Assembly: GCA_026745465.1 (NCBI GenBank)
Contig: JACYXH010000479.1
Coordinates: forward strand, 6,847,511-6,911,510
Direction of reading: 5' to 3'
Source of the DNA: Lota lota
Taxonomy: Eukaryota; Chordata; Actinopteri; Gadiformes; Lotidae
Length of the DNA stretch: 64,000 nt
A program made the translations under genes and the position numbers. The first letter of the stretch is position 1. Every line of letters begins with the position of its first letter. This document shows positions 50,012 to 62,934 of the stretch, one piece after another. Below the pieces are notes generated by a model, which had not been told where the DNA came from, made no database searches, and saw only the letters and a program-made list of their open reading frames with translations.

Positions 50012-52746
50012 ACACACAGAAATGCATACAGCTGATTATGTTGCTTCTTTGAATGCGTGCACCACCCTCATCTGTGACAATGGCAGGAGATCTTTATCCC
50101 TCAGCTGAGTGCGTCTGTTCGGACGGTTATTTTGGGCTCCTCGTTAAGACTTGTTTTCACACGGCTAAACATAGGGCTGGCAGTCTGTCACCGCATGTTG
50201 CTATTCCTCAAAACAAAATGCAGCTTTATCACCTGCCAGGAGAATCCCTATCCCTAAACCTGATATCAAATAAAAGAGTGAATCTCTCTCAAATAGGCTG
50301 ATTAAGAGTAGCAAAACACACACTGGCTAATGGCTGCCTTCAGAGTTGTTTTATTGTTAGCGCTGATTGCTGCTGAACAATTATCTGCTCTGAACAATGC
50401 GAGGATACAAGCCTTACATGCACGAGGGCTTCCTCTGTTGAGGGAACAACCTCAAGTGGGTGAAAGAGAACATGACAGAGGTATTAGATAATTCTGTATG
50501 AGCGACAGGACCTGGACGCGCCGCAAAGGAAACGCAGGCCGACCTACGTGTACCCACTTATTATCGGCATGGAAAGAAAGAAAACGACAGAATCGGCGTA
50601 TGAGAATGGAAGGCGACGAACGGCCTTCATGATGTAATTATATTCAACTTACATTCATGAGCCGACCCCGCATGACTTGGTTATGGCGACGTGGGGTCAG
50701 AGGCTGTTTGTGACGTTAGAGAGAATGTAGTTCACATTGTAAGGGTTCAGACATAAATAACACTCCATTCAAATAAATAACACTCCACATTCATACATAC
50801 ATTTGGGTATGTATGTGTGCATGTTATGTAACTCATACGGACATGGTTAGCAAAGGTTAGAAAAATCCCTGGGAACATACCAATTACAACATGTGTTGTC
50901 TCTCTGTGCACAATGCTGCTAGCACTGCTTAGAATGAAAAAGTACATTCATCAGTTGGCCATGATGAATTACCAGGGCTATAAATGATTTTCGCAATCAC
51001 CCATCCTACCGGAGAGAAAACCCTCACAGATTGAAAATAACTGGGCCAAGGGAAGTGACTCATTGGTTATGATTCACACAAGGGTCGTCTGGCAAATCAG
51101 AACTTTTTATAATTTAGACACAAACAAGTCAAATCAAACTCCCACTGATACACAGTAATGCCTGTACCTAATGGCTTTAGACATTGAATGATTCTAAGAC
51201 TCTACACTCGTTTTAACTGATCTCTAAATCTTCCTTCCAATTCATTATAACAGCAACTACAAAACCTTTTCTCCAGTTAGAAACTGAAGGTCCTTTATGT
51301 TATTTTGCCTATCATCGCATTCAACTAGACATGACCTTCTTACTTAGAGTCTGAGCAAAGATTATGGTAAACCTATGGCCGTGTCTTGAATTTAATTTCA
51401 AATATGTATTACATTGTTAACATTTAACAAACCTTTTTGTGCATTTTCAGTGCATGACACAGAAAATACAATAAAAGGAAGGGGACAAAATGAAAGACAA
51501 AATGAATGAGCTCTGATTGGACGAGCTTACTCCCTGGTGACTTTGTCGCTTGATGTCGTCAGTGAACAAAACAAAGAAACAACGCAGATAGCTGCTTAGC
51601 CTGATTTGCAGAAAACCTTGACAAGCTATGAGACACAGAAAGCTTGTGTATGTAATCTGTTTAGTAGCTTCTATCTCATGCCTGCTTCCGATATGTTACT
51701 TAGAATTTGTGTTCCATTTAGATAATTATTTCTGGTCATCTATGTCATCAAAAATCAAACTCGTATTTTGTACACGGTCATGGTACACAGCATTTTGTAA
51801 CTTTTATCAAAGGTACAAAACAAAATATCCCTAGATACACCTTAATACACTGCTCATGATGACACACAGACAGTTATATCAGAGAAATTGTCCGTAGCCA
51901 ATTGTTCAATGGTTGCCAATTTTCCTCTGCGTGTTTTATTTGAGCTCCAGTACAATTCTGAAGAGTGTCTTCATCAAGATTGAGGAGGTTTCAGACGGGG
52001 GTCACCGTGCCCTGTCTGTGGTGACGTAGCTCATGGCTAAACGTTGTGGCTAGCTACATCCTGCCACCATTGTTCCGGTGCCCCCGCTGGTATTGGAGCT
52101 CATTGTATGTAGCACTGGATGCTTCCTCTTTTATTTCTTTTTTGAATGCTGGCTTCCTCTTTTCCTTAGTATGGTCCCTCTTATTCTAACAAATACAGTG
52201 CACCCTTTATGCAATACCTCAGAGACATCCACATGCATGCTCAAGCACACACAACCACATGCTCGTACACACATACATGCTCACACACACACACACACAA
52301 ATACACACGTACGCAGACACACTAGCACACATACACAAATACACACATATGCAGACACACAAGTGTGCATGAACACACACAAGCACACACACACACACAC
52401 ACCCACAAGCACACATACACACACCTCTGTACTGCTGTTCATCTCACCTGATGAAGTAGCAGCAGAAGATGAGGCTGAGGATGAAGACGAAGATGCCTGT
52501 GCCAAAGATGACCATGTAGATGTTGAGGGGCAGGTCCTGGAAGGTGATGGGAGGCATGCTGCACGACTTGTTGGAATAGACCAGTCCCAGACCACAGAAG
52601 CACCCTATATCGAGGGGGAGAGGGTGCTTAAAATCATGGACCCCTCCAGTAAAATAAGAGATAAGGCTGTGAAGCTGGAGAACCGAAAGAGGAAGACTCA
52701 AAATAAACATGCAGACACACACACACACACACATACATACACTTAC

Positions 52747-52787
<41 letters not shown>

Positions 52788-53253
52788 CCATTCACATGCA
52801 GGCCATCTCTTCTTTTGTTTGTGTAAAATACATACTCCCCCTCTCATGCAGCTGAGGGTCAGAACTACAGCTGTGTCCGCTGTCTTACAGGGGGATGACA
52901 CACACACACACACGCACACACGCACACACATACACGAAGAAGAAGACACACAGGGAGCTAAAAAGGGGAATATATATACAAAGGTCAAGATGCTTGGCAG
53001 GGTGAGGTCGTGCTATGCTTTTCTTTCCCTTCCATTTGGAAATTCAAAGAATGTATTTTAGGAAATGGACGTGACGAGACACACAAGGAGGACGTAACCT
53101 CTGTGTCCTCTATAGTAGTTAGGGTTCTGCAAACACACACACACACCAACACAAACACATACACACACACACACCAGTCTCACACCAACACAAATAACAC
53201 ACACACCTACCAACACAAACACACACGGTTACCAAAGACGAGTAAGTGTATGG

Positions 53254-53293
<40 letters not shown>

Positions 53294-54093
53294 AATTATT
53301 TGACAGCACAGAATGGCTCCTACAGAAACTGTTTGTGAGACAAAACCACCACAGAAATGAAGCGTGTCACGGGTGTCACTGATTTGCTGCAGAAGGGATC
53401 CACTTCTCTCGTAAGAAACTCCGTGATCATCGTGACAAAACTTTCTCAACCTTTCCACACAGGACTTTGGAGAGTCTCCTGCCCACGCCGCGTCTCGCGG
53501 GAGGACAATGGAGTCAAATAAATCAATCCCAACATAGGCCGTATCCAGGCAACTGAGGTTTAATTCATACCGGGCCACCGGGCTTCATTTCGGGGTCTAA
53601 CAGCAGGTTTTTCATTAACAGACAGAATGACAACACGCAGGGAATGAGCGATAAAGGTATGTTTGTGTACCATGACAACTGACGATGTGCTGGAGAATTT
53701 AGCTGTATTGTGCTAAGCTGAAAGAGTGGAAATATAGGAGTAAAAGTGTTGATGAACGGGTGAGTTTGTGATCAACTGCATCCATACAGTTAAAAGAGTA
53801 TCAACATTAAATTCTTAGTCCTAAATATACCATCAATACCTATACCGTATCATTGACCACATAAACAACGTAGGCCTTTTCATTTTGTGTTGTGGACGCT
53901 GGACACACACGCAGGGTCCAAAATCAACACCCACAACCAGCCAATGGCGGATCGATTTTACCATTTGGCAGGTACAGAAATTCAGGGGTACTTATTAAAA
54001 CAATGGCTTGGCCGAACGATTTTGCCACTCTGGCAGGTGAAATGGACCCTGTGTGTGTGTGTGTTGTGTTGTGTTGTGTTGTGTTGTGTTGTG

Positions 54094-54181
<88 letters not shown>

Positions 54182-55111
54182 ATGGGAAGAACAGTAACAT
54201 GGAGAAGAGGGGCAGTCATTGGACAACAAACAACTTGAATCATGTGTACAGTATACACAACCCAAATGTCGCTGTCTATAATTATGAGGAAGGCTTCGTC
54301 TGAGATATGAGTCACAGCAGTAGATAACAAATCAAAGTGACAGATGGACGTGAATGATGCAAGATATTGCACTTTGACTATGTGGGAAATGGGGAGGGGA
54401 TCACAGAGCATTTGAGAGGTACAGACAAAGCAACAGCTTATTATGGAAGCACCTCAGCATATGGTAATTTCAACAGCTCGCGTATATGCTGGTCAGGATG
54501 TGCAACAAAAGCAACAGCTTAGAATCAAATACTCGCACTGATAACACATACAGATATTAAGGCCAACCACTACTCCAAGAAAAAGGAATTCAAATGGAAG
54601 ACAGTAGGTGTGGACATGTGCTACAAGATCATTCTCCATATTGTGCAACGATACATAGTCACAATGTACGTACGTAATACAAACATCTCGTATGAGCCAT
54701 GCTAGAGCGTTAGTATTTCAGAGTGGAGTTGCTGCTCCTGTCTTATTTCTGAAGTATATGTTCACATCTCGGAAACAACCGATTTCCTGTTGTTTAAGAA
54801 AGAAATCGATATCAATCTTGGGGTCGTTTTGTCTCAAGTAAGAGACGCTCAACGATGTCCAGGGATGAACTGTGTACCACAGTTCAGTTTCCCGTTGTCA
54901 ACTAACGCCGCACTCCTCTGGGGAGAACTGAAGAGGCACCGATTCAAGCCGTAAAAATTACACATGCATAACATGGTATTAATGCATGCGGAACGCACAT
55001 ACTTTAAAGCGTGAAGAACACCGTTTACACAGACACATTTATAGACAGGCATGTAAACACATCTGATGTCATCAATGAACTGATTTAACTTATCTCTCAT
55101 TAGCCATTAAC

Positions 55112-55152
<41 letters not shown>

Positions 55153-55564
55153 TTGTGTGTGTGTGTGTGTGTGTGCGCGTGCGTGTGGGTGGGTGGGTGG
55201 GTGGTTGTGTGCCTGTGCGTGGAGGACCGCTAGACAGTGCATGCTCATATCTGTACACATGTTGACCCTTGGAGCCAAGCTGGGGCTTCAAACAACAGTC
55301 CGAGTCTCAAATGTGGGTCATCATGTGTTTGACGGACTCGTTGTGTTTATTTGTCTGTGTTGTGTGTGTGGGTGTGCATGGCATGCATGGATGCTCACGT
55401 ACACACGTACACACACATCCTTGCATGTATAAGAAGCAGACGGTAGCAGGTTTTGCTAGTCCAACCGCACATGATCACTGACCTACATCAGTGCACTCAG
55501 GAGGCTCCCCGTTACCACGGCCACCAAGACTGCAAGGAAGGAGGGGAAGGAAGGAAAAAGCACA

Positions 55565-55598
<34 letters not shown>

Positions 55599-56293
55599 GA
55601 ATATTCTCATTTGAGGACACTGAGTCGTCTGATGTAGTCGCTCTGTGTGGTGTCAAGTCCTCCATCCATGGTGGATATCACACTGGGCGAGTTTATTATT
55701 CGGGGGGGGGGGGGGCAGACGGAGACAGGGGAGAAAGATGGAGATGGAGATGGAGATGGAGACAGAGAAAGGAGAGACAGAGAGGATGGTACAGAAGGGG
55801 AATGGTGGTGTGAAAAAGAAAGAGATAAGACAGACAGTAGAGAGAGAGACAGAGACAGAGAGTGAGAGAGAGTAGAGATTGGAGAAAGGGGCAACAAAGG
55901 GAAAGAGATAAACAATAAATTGACAGAGAGAACAGCGCCAAGAGAATGACGAAAGAGAAGGTCAAAATTTGAGTGAAAATTTGAGACAGAGAAACAGAGA
56001 GAGTGAGTGAGAGAGAGACAAAGAGAGACAAAGAGATACAACGCGAGAGAGAAAGATGAGGAAGACCGTGCATCCAGATATCTCCTGAGCTGCCTGGTGG
56101 GCTTTTGTCCCACATAAAATATATTTTCACGACGCTGCCACCGCTGCTCGCACCACAGGCAGAACTGCTCATAAAATATTCAACAGTTAACATGAGGGAA
56201 ACACTTATCACTGTTGCTGGGTTGTTGTTGGCTTTTTTGTTAAGAAAGAAGGTTGGCTCTAAACTTCATTACATGCGCAATGTGTCACAAGTG

Positions 56294-56339
<46 letters not shown>

Positions 56340-56409
56340 GATCGTATAGGCAATACACAGCTGTCTGACTGTGGCTAGCTGTTTTAAAGCTATGTATGTA
56401 TGTATGTAT

Positions 56410-56496
<87 letters not shown>

Positions 56497-57128
56497 GTTA
56501 GACAACAAACAGGGACCCATTGTTTCTCTCTGGACAGCACCCACAGTAGGCCTGCACTGATGGAACCCTTAGGAAATATCTCTAATCGATCATCTCCAAT
56601 TTTACCCAGACAATTACGGACTGCCGAATACCACGACACAGAAATAATGTGTTTGGATAGCACTGTTCATGGAAACCTTGAAAGAGCAATTACTGAAACT
56701 TCTCCATCGAATATATTGGCTTAAAGCGAGCAGTTCAACATGCAATCAGCTACGGCCATCTCATAGATAAAAATGAACGTATCAGGCGGTTCTGTGTGCA
56801 GATGACATCATTCAGCAAGTTGTGGTAGGCTATTCACAAAAAGGGTGAGAACAAAAGTAAGACTACTAAGCTACAGCATAGCCAATGTGTTGTCGGTTTT
56901 TTTTAACAATCGTTATTATAAAAGCATTTTGCCAGCCAGGAGCGTCTTTTCACGTTGTGCTATATGTTTGAATAAGGTAACAACATTTAATCAAATTAAT
57001 TATGTCACGTAGCCTACCTGCATTGCTGTTAGAGTAGGCCTACTGGCACTGATTTTGTACCCAAACAATACATAGGCCTAAAAGCATATAATAAAATGCT
57101 CACCGTTACACCACTGAAACGGGTGCAT
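48259..57128 (-). CDS. rnf122: RING finger protein 122, membrane E3 ubiquitin ligase
   Basis: Complete gene of six coding exons, high to low: 57128-57104 (only MHPFQWCN plus one base), 52604-52448, 49712-49667, 49561-49520, 49205-49123, 48373-48259. They encode 155 aa, the same length as human RNF122. A cysteine-rich N-terminus (GCFCGLGL...CSMPP) precedes one transmembrane helix (about residues 38-60, [20 protein letters not shown]). A short linker follows, then a C-terminal RING-H2: C-AV-C in [10 protein letters not shown], then [10 protein letters not shown], then CVCPMC. The tail is LLDELV. Family knowledge: an ER/Golgi-associated ligase reported to act on itself and on signalling proteins; the substrate in fish is unknown. 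The tiny first exon sits 4.5 kb upstream of the next one and was found by matching the conserved MHPFQWCNG start and the reading phase. Confidence 0.95.
49223..49431. repeat. GA-rich tract with a 22-bp tandem repeat
   Basis: Begins about 20 bp upstream (gene sense) of rnf122 exon 49205-49123. The part 49317-49431 is about five tandem copies of a 22-bp unit, GATCGAGAGTGTGAGAGAGA plus GA, in which GATCGA and GTGTGA alternate with GA runs. Confidence 0.8.
49842..50018. repeat. CA microsatellite
   Basis: An imperfect CA repeat with CATG/CGCA interruptions followed by about 18 perfect units, in the rnf122 intron upstream of exon 49712-49667. The rest of this intron to 52447 holds no recognised gene; 52225-52433 is another CA-rich tract ending about 15 bp from the donor of exon 52604-52448. 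Confidence 0.85.
52605..57103. other. rnf122 intron 1, microsatellite-rich
   Basis: A 4.5-kb intron crowded with simple repeats: CA at 52709-52785, 52898-52940, 53138-53233, 55561-55601 and 56299-56338; GT at 53253-53291, 54049-54180 and 55115-55205; GGAGAT/GA-rich at 55735-56060; GTAT at 56393-56409; and about 40 GA units at 56413-56493. No extra coding exon or other gene was recognised. Confidence 0.8.
54049..54180. repeat. Compound GT / TGTGT microsatellite
   Basis: A short GT run, then five TGTGT units ending in TT (GTGTT phase), then about 45 perfect GT units. This records a change of repeat phase within one array. Confidence 0.9.
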
Positions 57129-57568
57129 CAATGCACTTGAGGGAGCCGACGGTATCCAATTGGTGTTTATCAACAAGCCGCCACGGGTTGAGACAGAGAT
57201 CTAGTTATTTCCCAGTATGCTCCAACACAGCACAGACCCAAAGACCAACACACCAAAAATGACGTTTTCTGCAACTGCAATGGTAGAGACAATAACGCAA
57301 CCACCTATCAAAATATAAATCGAGTGCTTAAAGTCAGCGTAAAAGCACGAACCGACTATGTTACATCCGTTACGCGGAGGTTCATGTCGGGGTTGTAGGC
57401 TACAGGCTATCCTTTACTTATTTTAAAAGAGTACTTCACTTGCCCCCTGTATTGGCTCTGTTATTATTATTAGACTGCATAACACAGACCTAGCATCTGT
57501 GATGAAACTGGAACACTGGCTCGATTTTCCTATTCCCACCCCCGCACAGCTATTGACATTGAGCGAGA

Positions 57569-57614
57569 CCAATCATTGATTGGTTGGTATGCAGAGAGCC
57601 CAATCAGTGATTGG
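57569..57614. promoter_or_regulatory. Two palindromic CCAAT-box sites upstream of rnf122
   Basis: Two 15-bp near-identical palindromes, CCAATCATTGATTGG (57569-57583) and CCAATCAGTGATTGG (57600-57614), each followed by TTGG. Each holds CCAAT on both strands, and the two start 31 bp apart. They lie about 440-490 bp upstream of the rnf122 ATG and fit NF-Y binding sites; binding is inferred. Confidence 0.55.
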
Positions 57615-57837
57615 TTGGTGATGGAGAGAAGTACCACCCACTGTACTTTCGGACCCTTGGATCATGCAGCTTCCAGTCCTAACCCCAAGACCGTGTCTGT
57701 TGTGACGGCTGGACTGGACGGAATGCGTACATTTTGTGGCGCGTCTCATATTTCTTTCAGGCCAGACTGAACATTTAATTATAGACGTTAGGAGTTATTT
57801 TAAAGACAACAACCAAATGTGTTAGAGGTTATTGTGT

Positions 57838-57843
57838 TTTATT
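57838..57843 (-). terminator. Candidate ggh poly(A) signal
   Basis: AATAAA on the - strand, about 540 nt after the ggh stop. It leaves about 700 bp to the rnf122 start codon, which holds the rnf122 promoter. Confidence 0.5.
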
Positions 57844-58384
57844 GTTCTAAATGACAAATACTTAATTGTACGTACAAAAGCAACATTTTTCATAAATTGT
57901 TAGCATTGACAATACACATGGGAGTGAAATTAATGAAACAAGAGTGAAATCTGGAGCTGGAGCACAAAACGTTATTAGACTGATAGTAATGTAATTAAAA
58001 TGCACATTGAACACACATTGCATACATAGCTTACATTTTGCATTCAAGCATGATTCAGCCTGTGAGCTCTGATTAAAAACATTAGATACACTGCACAACC
58101 TAGGGGTATAAGATGAGCAGAAATATAGTCAGATACTGTCAAAAGAAGTAAATCTGCTCGTATCGTGTGAAGTTCTGAGTGTACATTGGTGAGTAGTTGT
58201 AAATCAGTGAAGAGGCCTCTTCATCAGGAGTGTCATAAGAATGCAAACTTCTTCTGCCTAAACAGGATAGACAAAAATATACAGAATAGAAGAGAAATAT
58301 GCAGGTGAGCAATGGCAGAGAAGGTCATTTACATTGTAATTTGTGTGATTATTTGTTTAATCTCCATCAATAGACATAAAGATC

Positions 58385-59161
58385 TCAAAATTGTCTCGGT
58401 CTGTTTGCCAAAAGGAAGGATTCAATCGTTTCACTGGACATGGCAGACATCCCCATCAGCTCACCTTCGTCAATAAAGAACTCTGCCAGCAGGGAGGAGA
58501 CTCGGACAGCGTAAGGAGAGTGGGGGAACTGCATGTCGGGGTCCCACTGAAAACAGTTCACTTCTGGATGCCACTGGACTCCGTAGAACGGATAACTCTT
58601 AGCTGGTACAGTGGAACAAGCAAAGATAAGCAAAGGTTGTGTGCCATTTCACATTTACATGTTGCCTACTTTAAAAACACAAGTGAGGTTACACATCTAA
58701 AACATTGAATACCTTCCATCGTGGAGACAAATGTGGCACCATTTTCAGCTACATTTGTAGACAAGATGGTGTAGAATTTGTGCAGCTTCTCGTTTTCTGC
58801 AAAGGTCTGTATGAAAGATCAGCATTTCAGTAACCGCCATGTACTTTCCAATGCAAAGAAGATTTCATCACATTCCAGAAAGTTAAGCATACCCGGGTTA
58901 AGCATTTGTGTTGATGTCATTTAGTATGTTTTCTTGCAGTTTGCACCCAGAAGTCCTAATAAATGTGTCTGATTCTGCATCAGTTACACCAAGTTGTAAG
59001 CCCTTTGAGACTGTAACTGTGCGCATGACAATAAAGTGCGAGACAAATAAACGTCAGAAAGAATCCAGTAAAGTAACACACTTTGGCAGAGAATAAATAA
59101 CTGTCTTATGAAGTAGACCCTACAAATACTTTAAAGTATGGGTGATGGGTGAAGTATGGAG

Positions 59162-59243
<82 letters not shown>

Positions 59244-61035
59244 TGATTGTGATTCCAAAGTTGTGAAAATTCCCAGTCAATGGCTCTCTGGACAAAGCAG
59301 TCATGACCTCACTGGGAAACCCCTTAAACATTCGACTGGAATGAACATCTGGTGGGGAAGACGGGGGAGATCCACATGGAAGTTAGAGCGAATTCTTTCA
59401 GTCACCAGTATTTCCCTTTACAATGTTGTTGCTGGTTTTGCTTTACTTCTACTGACACCAACTGGTGACAGTGAACACGCACACAAATCTTTCTTGCTGC
59501 ATATATATCCTCATTATACAGCAAATGATCTTTCATGGCATTTCCAACTCCACATTTTTGTGTATTGTCAATGAATTGATAAACAGGTGAGGAGGACGTC
59601 AAATTGTTATCTGTGAATTCCATGGTGCTTTATTCATCCCTGAGGGGAAATCCAGCAGGAGCAAACTTTTTTTTATTATCAAATAAAATACCAATATAAA
59701 ATGGAAGGTAAAATACAATAGAATAAAAAATGTAATGATAGAAGTAAAATGAAAATATACATTACAACTATATGTTATAGCCTACAGTTATTATGGACAG
59801 GTGAGTTTAACGGCAGCCAGCCTAGACCCTATCCATGCTTACATGCAGTCAGGTTAAGGGGAAGCGCTATGTTTTCTGCTGGTGTAAGGGTCAGCAGATT
59901 CTCCCCGGCCACCAGTGCCGTCAGTAACTGCATGCCAAAACATGTGCCCCAGATGGGGAAATAGTCGCCGCCATCATTGGCCTGAAATGTATAGAGCACA
60001 ACATGGCTTGCATTCAATGTATAGTTATTTCTTTCTGTCTTTTTGTCTACATTTGCAGAATGTAGTACAATAGTAAGTACAATGACTACAAAGGTGTATT
60101 AGAATGGGAAGAGACGAGGAAAGGGAAAGAAAATGAACACAGAATAGTCTATTACTATTGAACCTAACCTTAACAGCCAGCTCATAAAAAATTCTTGACA
60201 CTCTTGCAAAGTCTGATGTTTCCAGGTCTGGTGATCCGCCAATGAGAAGCAACCTTGATGTGCATGACACATTTCAACGTTAGATATTATTATTATTAAT
60301 ATTAATAATAATAAAATATGATAATAATAATCATATTATTATAATTATCATAATTATACTATTATTATTATTATTATTATTATTAGTAGTAGTAGTAGTA
60401 GTAGTAGTGTGGTCATTTAGATTGAATGGTAACAAGTTATAACACCACAAAGTCAGTTACCCATTAATGGATCTGAATATATTCTCATACTCAGTACTGG
60501 TCAGGGTCAAGCTGTTGGGGTAGAAATGGTTGACACTGAATTAAAAATAGCCTACTCAGTCAATAAACGTCAGTCAATAAACATTGTAAACATTGTTGAG
60601 CAAAACACTCATCAAACTCAGCTATCCTACCGAATCGGCACAACTCTGCTCCCTCCGGACTCAATATATTTCACATAGGAGTCAGGTATGTAGGTCTTCC
60701 CGAATGGTTTCATGACATCGTCGAAAACTTCTTGAGCCAAAATACCTGTTGTCAATCAGTAGGTACACACATTAAAACATAAAACCACTGGCCAATCAGT
60801 CTAACATCACCCTAATAATAGAATCCCACGTAAACCCCATCTTAATAGCTTGTGAGTTGCTTGAGTTAGATCTTAAAGTTGTTTGTTCTACTTTATACAT
60901 CATAACAGATTTGGATTACTTACCAATAATGGGTCTGTTGTTGACAGCGTCTTGGTGGCGTTTTAAGGGCATTGCATTGGCGCAGTGACGAACCAAAAGT
61001 AGACACACGTACGCAGCAAACCCCTCTCTGAACAT
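58385..61035 (-). CDS. ggh: Gamma-glutamyl hydrolase (folylpolyglutamate hydrolase)
   Basis: Complete gene of eight exons, high to low: 61035-60924, 60745-60631, 60535-60461, 60253-60169, 59981-59843, 59348-59242, 58806-58713, 58602-58385; 314 aa in frame (human 318). A signal peptide, [21 protein letters not shown], precedes RPIIGILAQE. The class I glutamine amidotransferase-like fold shows GGSPDL, the nucleophile Cys in [11 protein letters not shown], and the catalytic His in [10 protein letters not shown]. Family role: a lysosomal or secreted peptidase that trims gamma-linked glutamates from folylpoly-gamma-glutamates, controlling folate retention. The ATG is supported by the signal peptide directly after it. 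The C-terminal tail ([16 protein letters not shown]...) differs from the human end. The donor after exon 59348-59242 is the first GT of a long GT repeat. Confidence 0.96.
59163..59241. repeat. CA microsatellite forming the start of a ggh intron
   Basis: About 39 perfect CA units (GT on the ggh strand) immediately after the end of ggh exon 59348-59242. Confidence 0.9.
60284..60409. repeat. ATT/AGT trinucleotide repeat
   Basis: TTATTATTAATATTAATAAT-type sequence passing into nine or so perfect ATT units and then about eight AGT units, in the ggh intron between exons 60253-60169 and 60535-60461. The A/T part is strongly self-complementary. Confidence 0.85.
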
Positions 61036-62029
61036 ATCGGCGCTGCGAATGCTAAATCAAACGGGCAAAAGCTACGAATAGACACAACTGAGACCATTGA
61101 GGGAACACGTCTATGGGCGTACAAAGAAGGGACGACAACGTGTTCGACCTTTTAACATGTTCACGAATGTCACAAGGAAGTAAGGAATGCCCAACATGAT
61201 GAGTAGCCACATTTCAGCACGACTGACGATTGTTGTTGCAACGTGGTTTTGAACCATCAATCATGCGTCCATGTTCCCTGACACCATGTCTATCAAATGC
61301 AAAAACATAATAACGATCATATATTCTGACGCCAAATGATACAATACAATTTTTAAAGAATTGCATAGAAAACCTTGTTCAGCTAAATACATATATACGG
61401 ATGTAGACATATTTGGGAAATTCCAACGTATGTTTCCGTTTATGGTTTTTTTTAAACCACAATAAACTTCTGTTCTGAAGCTGGATAAACAGGTTAGGTA
61501 GAAATTAAAACAACCAGTGTTGCATCATCTGCTATTCACACTGGCTATGTGAGGTTACACAAATGTAACTCAGTTATACCAAACATAAGCATAAAAAAAT
61601 ACATAAAGAGAAACCAAACATGCATACATTTTCAATACCATTATTTATTGAAAATAATGCATTATGTGCATACACCTTACATTAATGCATAATAACAGAC
61701 TTTAATATAAAAAAAGTCCTGAACAATCACGTTCCCCACATTGTCATACTTTAGGGCCTTCCGGCTCATAATGTTTCTGGGAACAACTGAATGGGCGCTC
61801 ATGTAAGATCCCAAGGGTAAAATAATGCAGTCATGAGGATGATTGCAAAAGAGAAAATTTCTTTATTACACTACCCATCAGTAAAGCATGTTAATTACGG
61901 TCTAGTTTTCAAATATAGTCCTGAAAAGGGATATTAGAAATGCCAAACACATAAACATCTGAAACAATACTATAGTAGTGCCTATAATCACATACATGCC
62001 ATGGCTGATTACGCTATAAACTGCAAACA
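61036..62029. other. ggh upstream region, no gene recognised
   Basis: The first few hundred bases should contain the ggh promoter and 5' untranslated region. The remainder is A/T-rich with no coding or repeat structure that could be named. Confidence 0.5.
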
Positions 62030-62300
62030 CTTCTGTGGGAGTGCGTGTGGATGATGGCTGGTTTAAGCAGCCTCACCTGGCCGAGTCTGATTGGACTCTG
62101 GGAATGGGTGAGGCTGCACATTGAGTAATCAGTGTGCACAAGTTAAACCAGCCATCTCCACAATCACTCAGAGAGATCTCCTGCATGGCAACATGGCGCA
62201 CTAGGCCATGCATCATCCTCTGCAAAACGTACACGAATGTAGCAATTCCTTGCTACACGCCACCTAGGTTGCTGCCACAGTCCACTTGGGTTACGAGGTG
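62030..62300 (+). repeat. Repeat family R1, second copy
   Basis: Starts GTGGGAGTGCGTGTGGATGA; has the inner inverted pair ATGGCTGGTTTAA (62053-62065) and TTAAACCAGCCAT (62132-62144); then AGAGATCTCCT; and ends near a hairpin GTAGCAA..TTGCTAC followed by ACGCCACCTAGG. Confidence 0.7.
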
Positions 62301-62839
62301 AAACACGGCGATACTGTGATGCAGCCAGCACCAGCCGGTGCAGGCAATACTGTTGACTATTGTCATTGCTTGATCATTTGCATACCTACTGTAAATTGTA
62401 CACACCCATTATAAATTGTATTAGTTGTAGCTGTGCTGCTCACATCATACAAGTCAGCATGGCTTGTTTTCAACCTATGGTTTTTAGTCTTAAAAAGTAG
62501 TAAAGTCACAAGAGTGGTGTTCATTTTCAATTTAAAATTCAAAGTGACACAGTACTAAGTGGCATACTGAACACTGTGTACTTAAAAGTAACAAAATCAA
62601 CCAGCAGACAGTGCATTTAATGTAAACAAGTTAACCACTTTAATAGCTTCTTGGTTTAATAAATGAACAAAGTGCAAAACAGCTATCAACTGCAATTAAA
62701 ATAAAATACGTTAGGTAAACAGCACCTCCCTACATAAAAAAACCCAGACAATAATCAATTAAATACTTAAATGAGGAATGATGATGTATACTTGAATAAT
62801 AAGAGGAACCTGTGACAAGATAAAACCCATCATGCTTAG

Positions 62840-62934
62840 TGCCGACTGTAAAAGCCTCTGGAGGCCGACCTCTTGGGGGCCCTCTGGTGGCCCTAAGCAG
62901 GCACTTAGTCCGCTTATGTGTTGGGCCGGCCCTG
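62840..62934 (-). mobile_element. hAT-like transposon terminal fragment
   Basis: Read on the - strand it begins CAGGGCCGGCCCAACACATA, then AGCGGACTAAGTGCCTGCTT and AGGGCCACCAGAGGGCC. This matches the recognisable end of a widespread vertebrate hAT family (CAGGGCCGGCCC...TTAGGGCC). No matching opposite end was found, so it is a fragment. Confidence 0.55.

Noticed and set aside
52078-53061. Longest single open frame in the window (327 codons, + strand)
   Set aside because: It is built from CA repeats (Thr-His runs) plus the antisense of the rnf122 transmembrane exon 52604-52448; no protein family is recognisable.
53887-54411. Overlapping open frames of Val-Cys and Thr-His runs on both strands
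   Set aside because: Products of the GT array at 54049-54180.
55483-55665. Possible first coding exon of rnf122
   Set aside because: No similarity to the family start; MHPFQWCN at 57128-57104 fits both sequence and phase.
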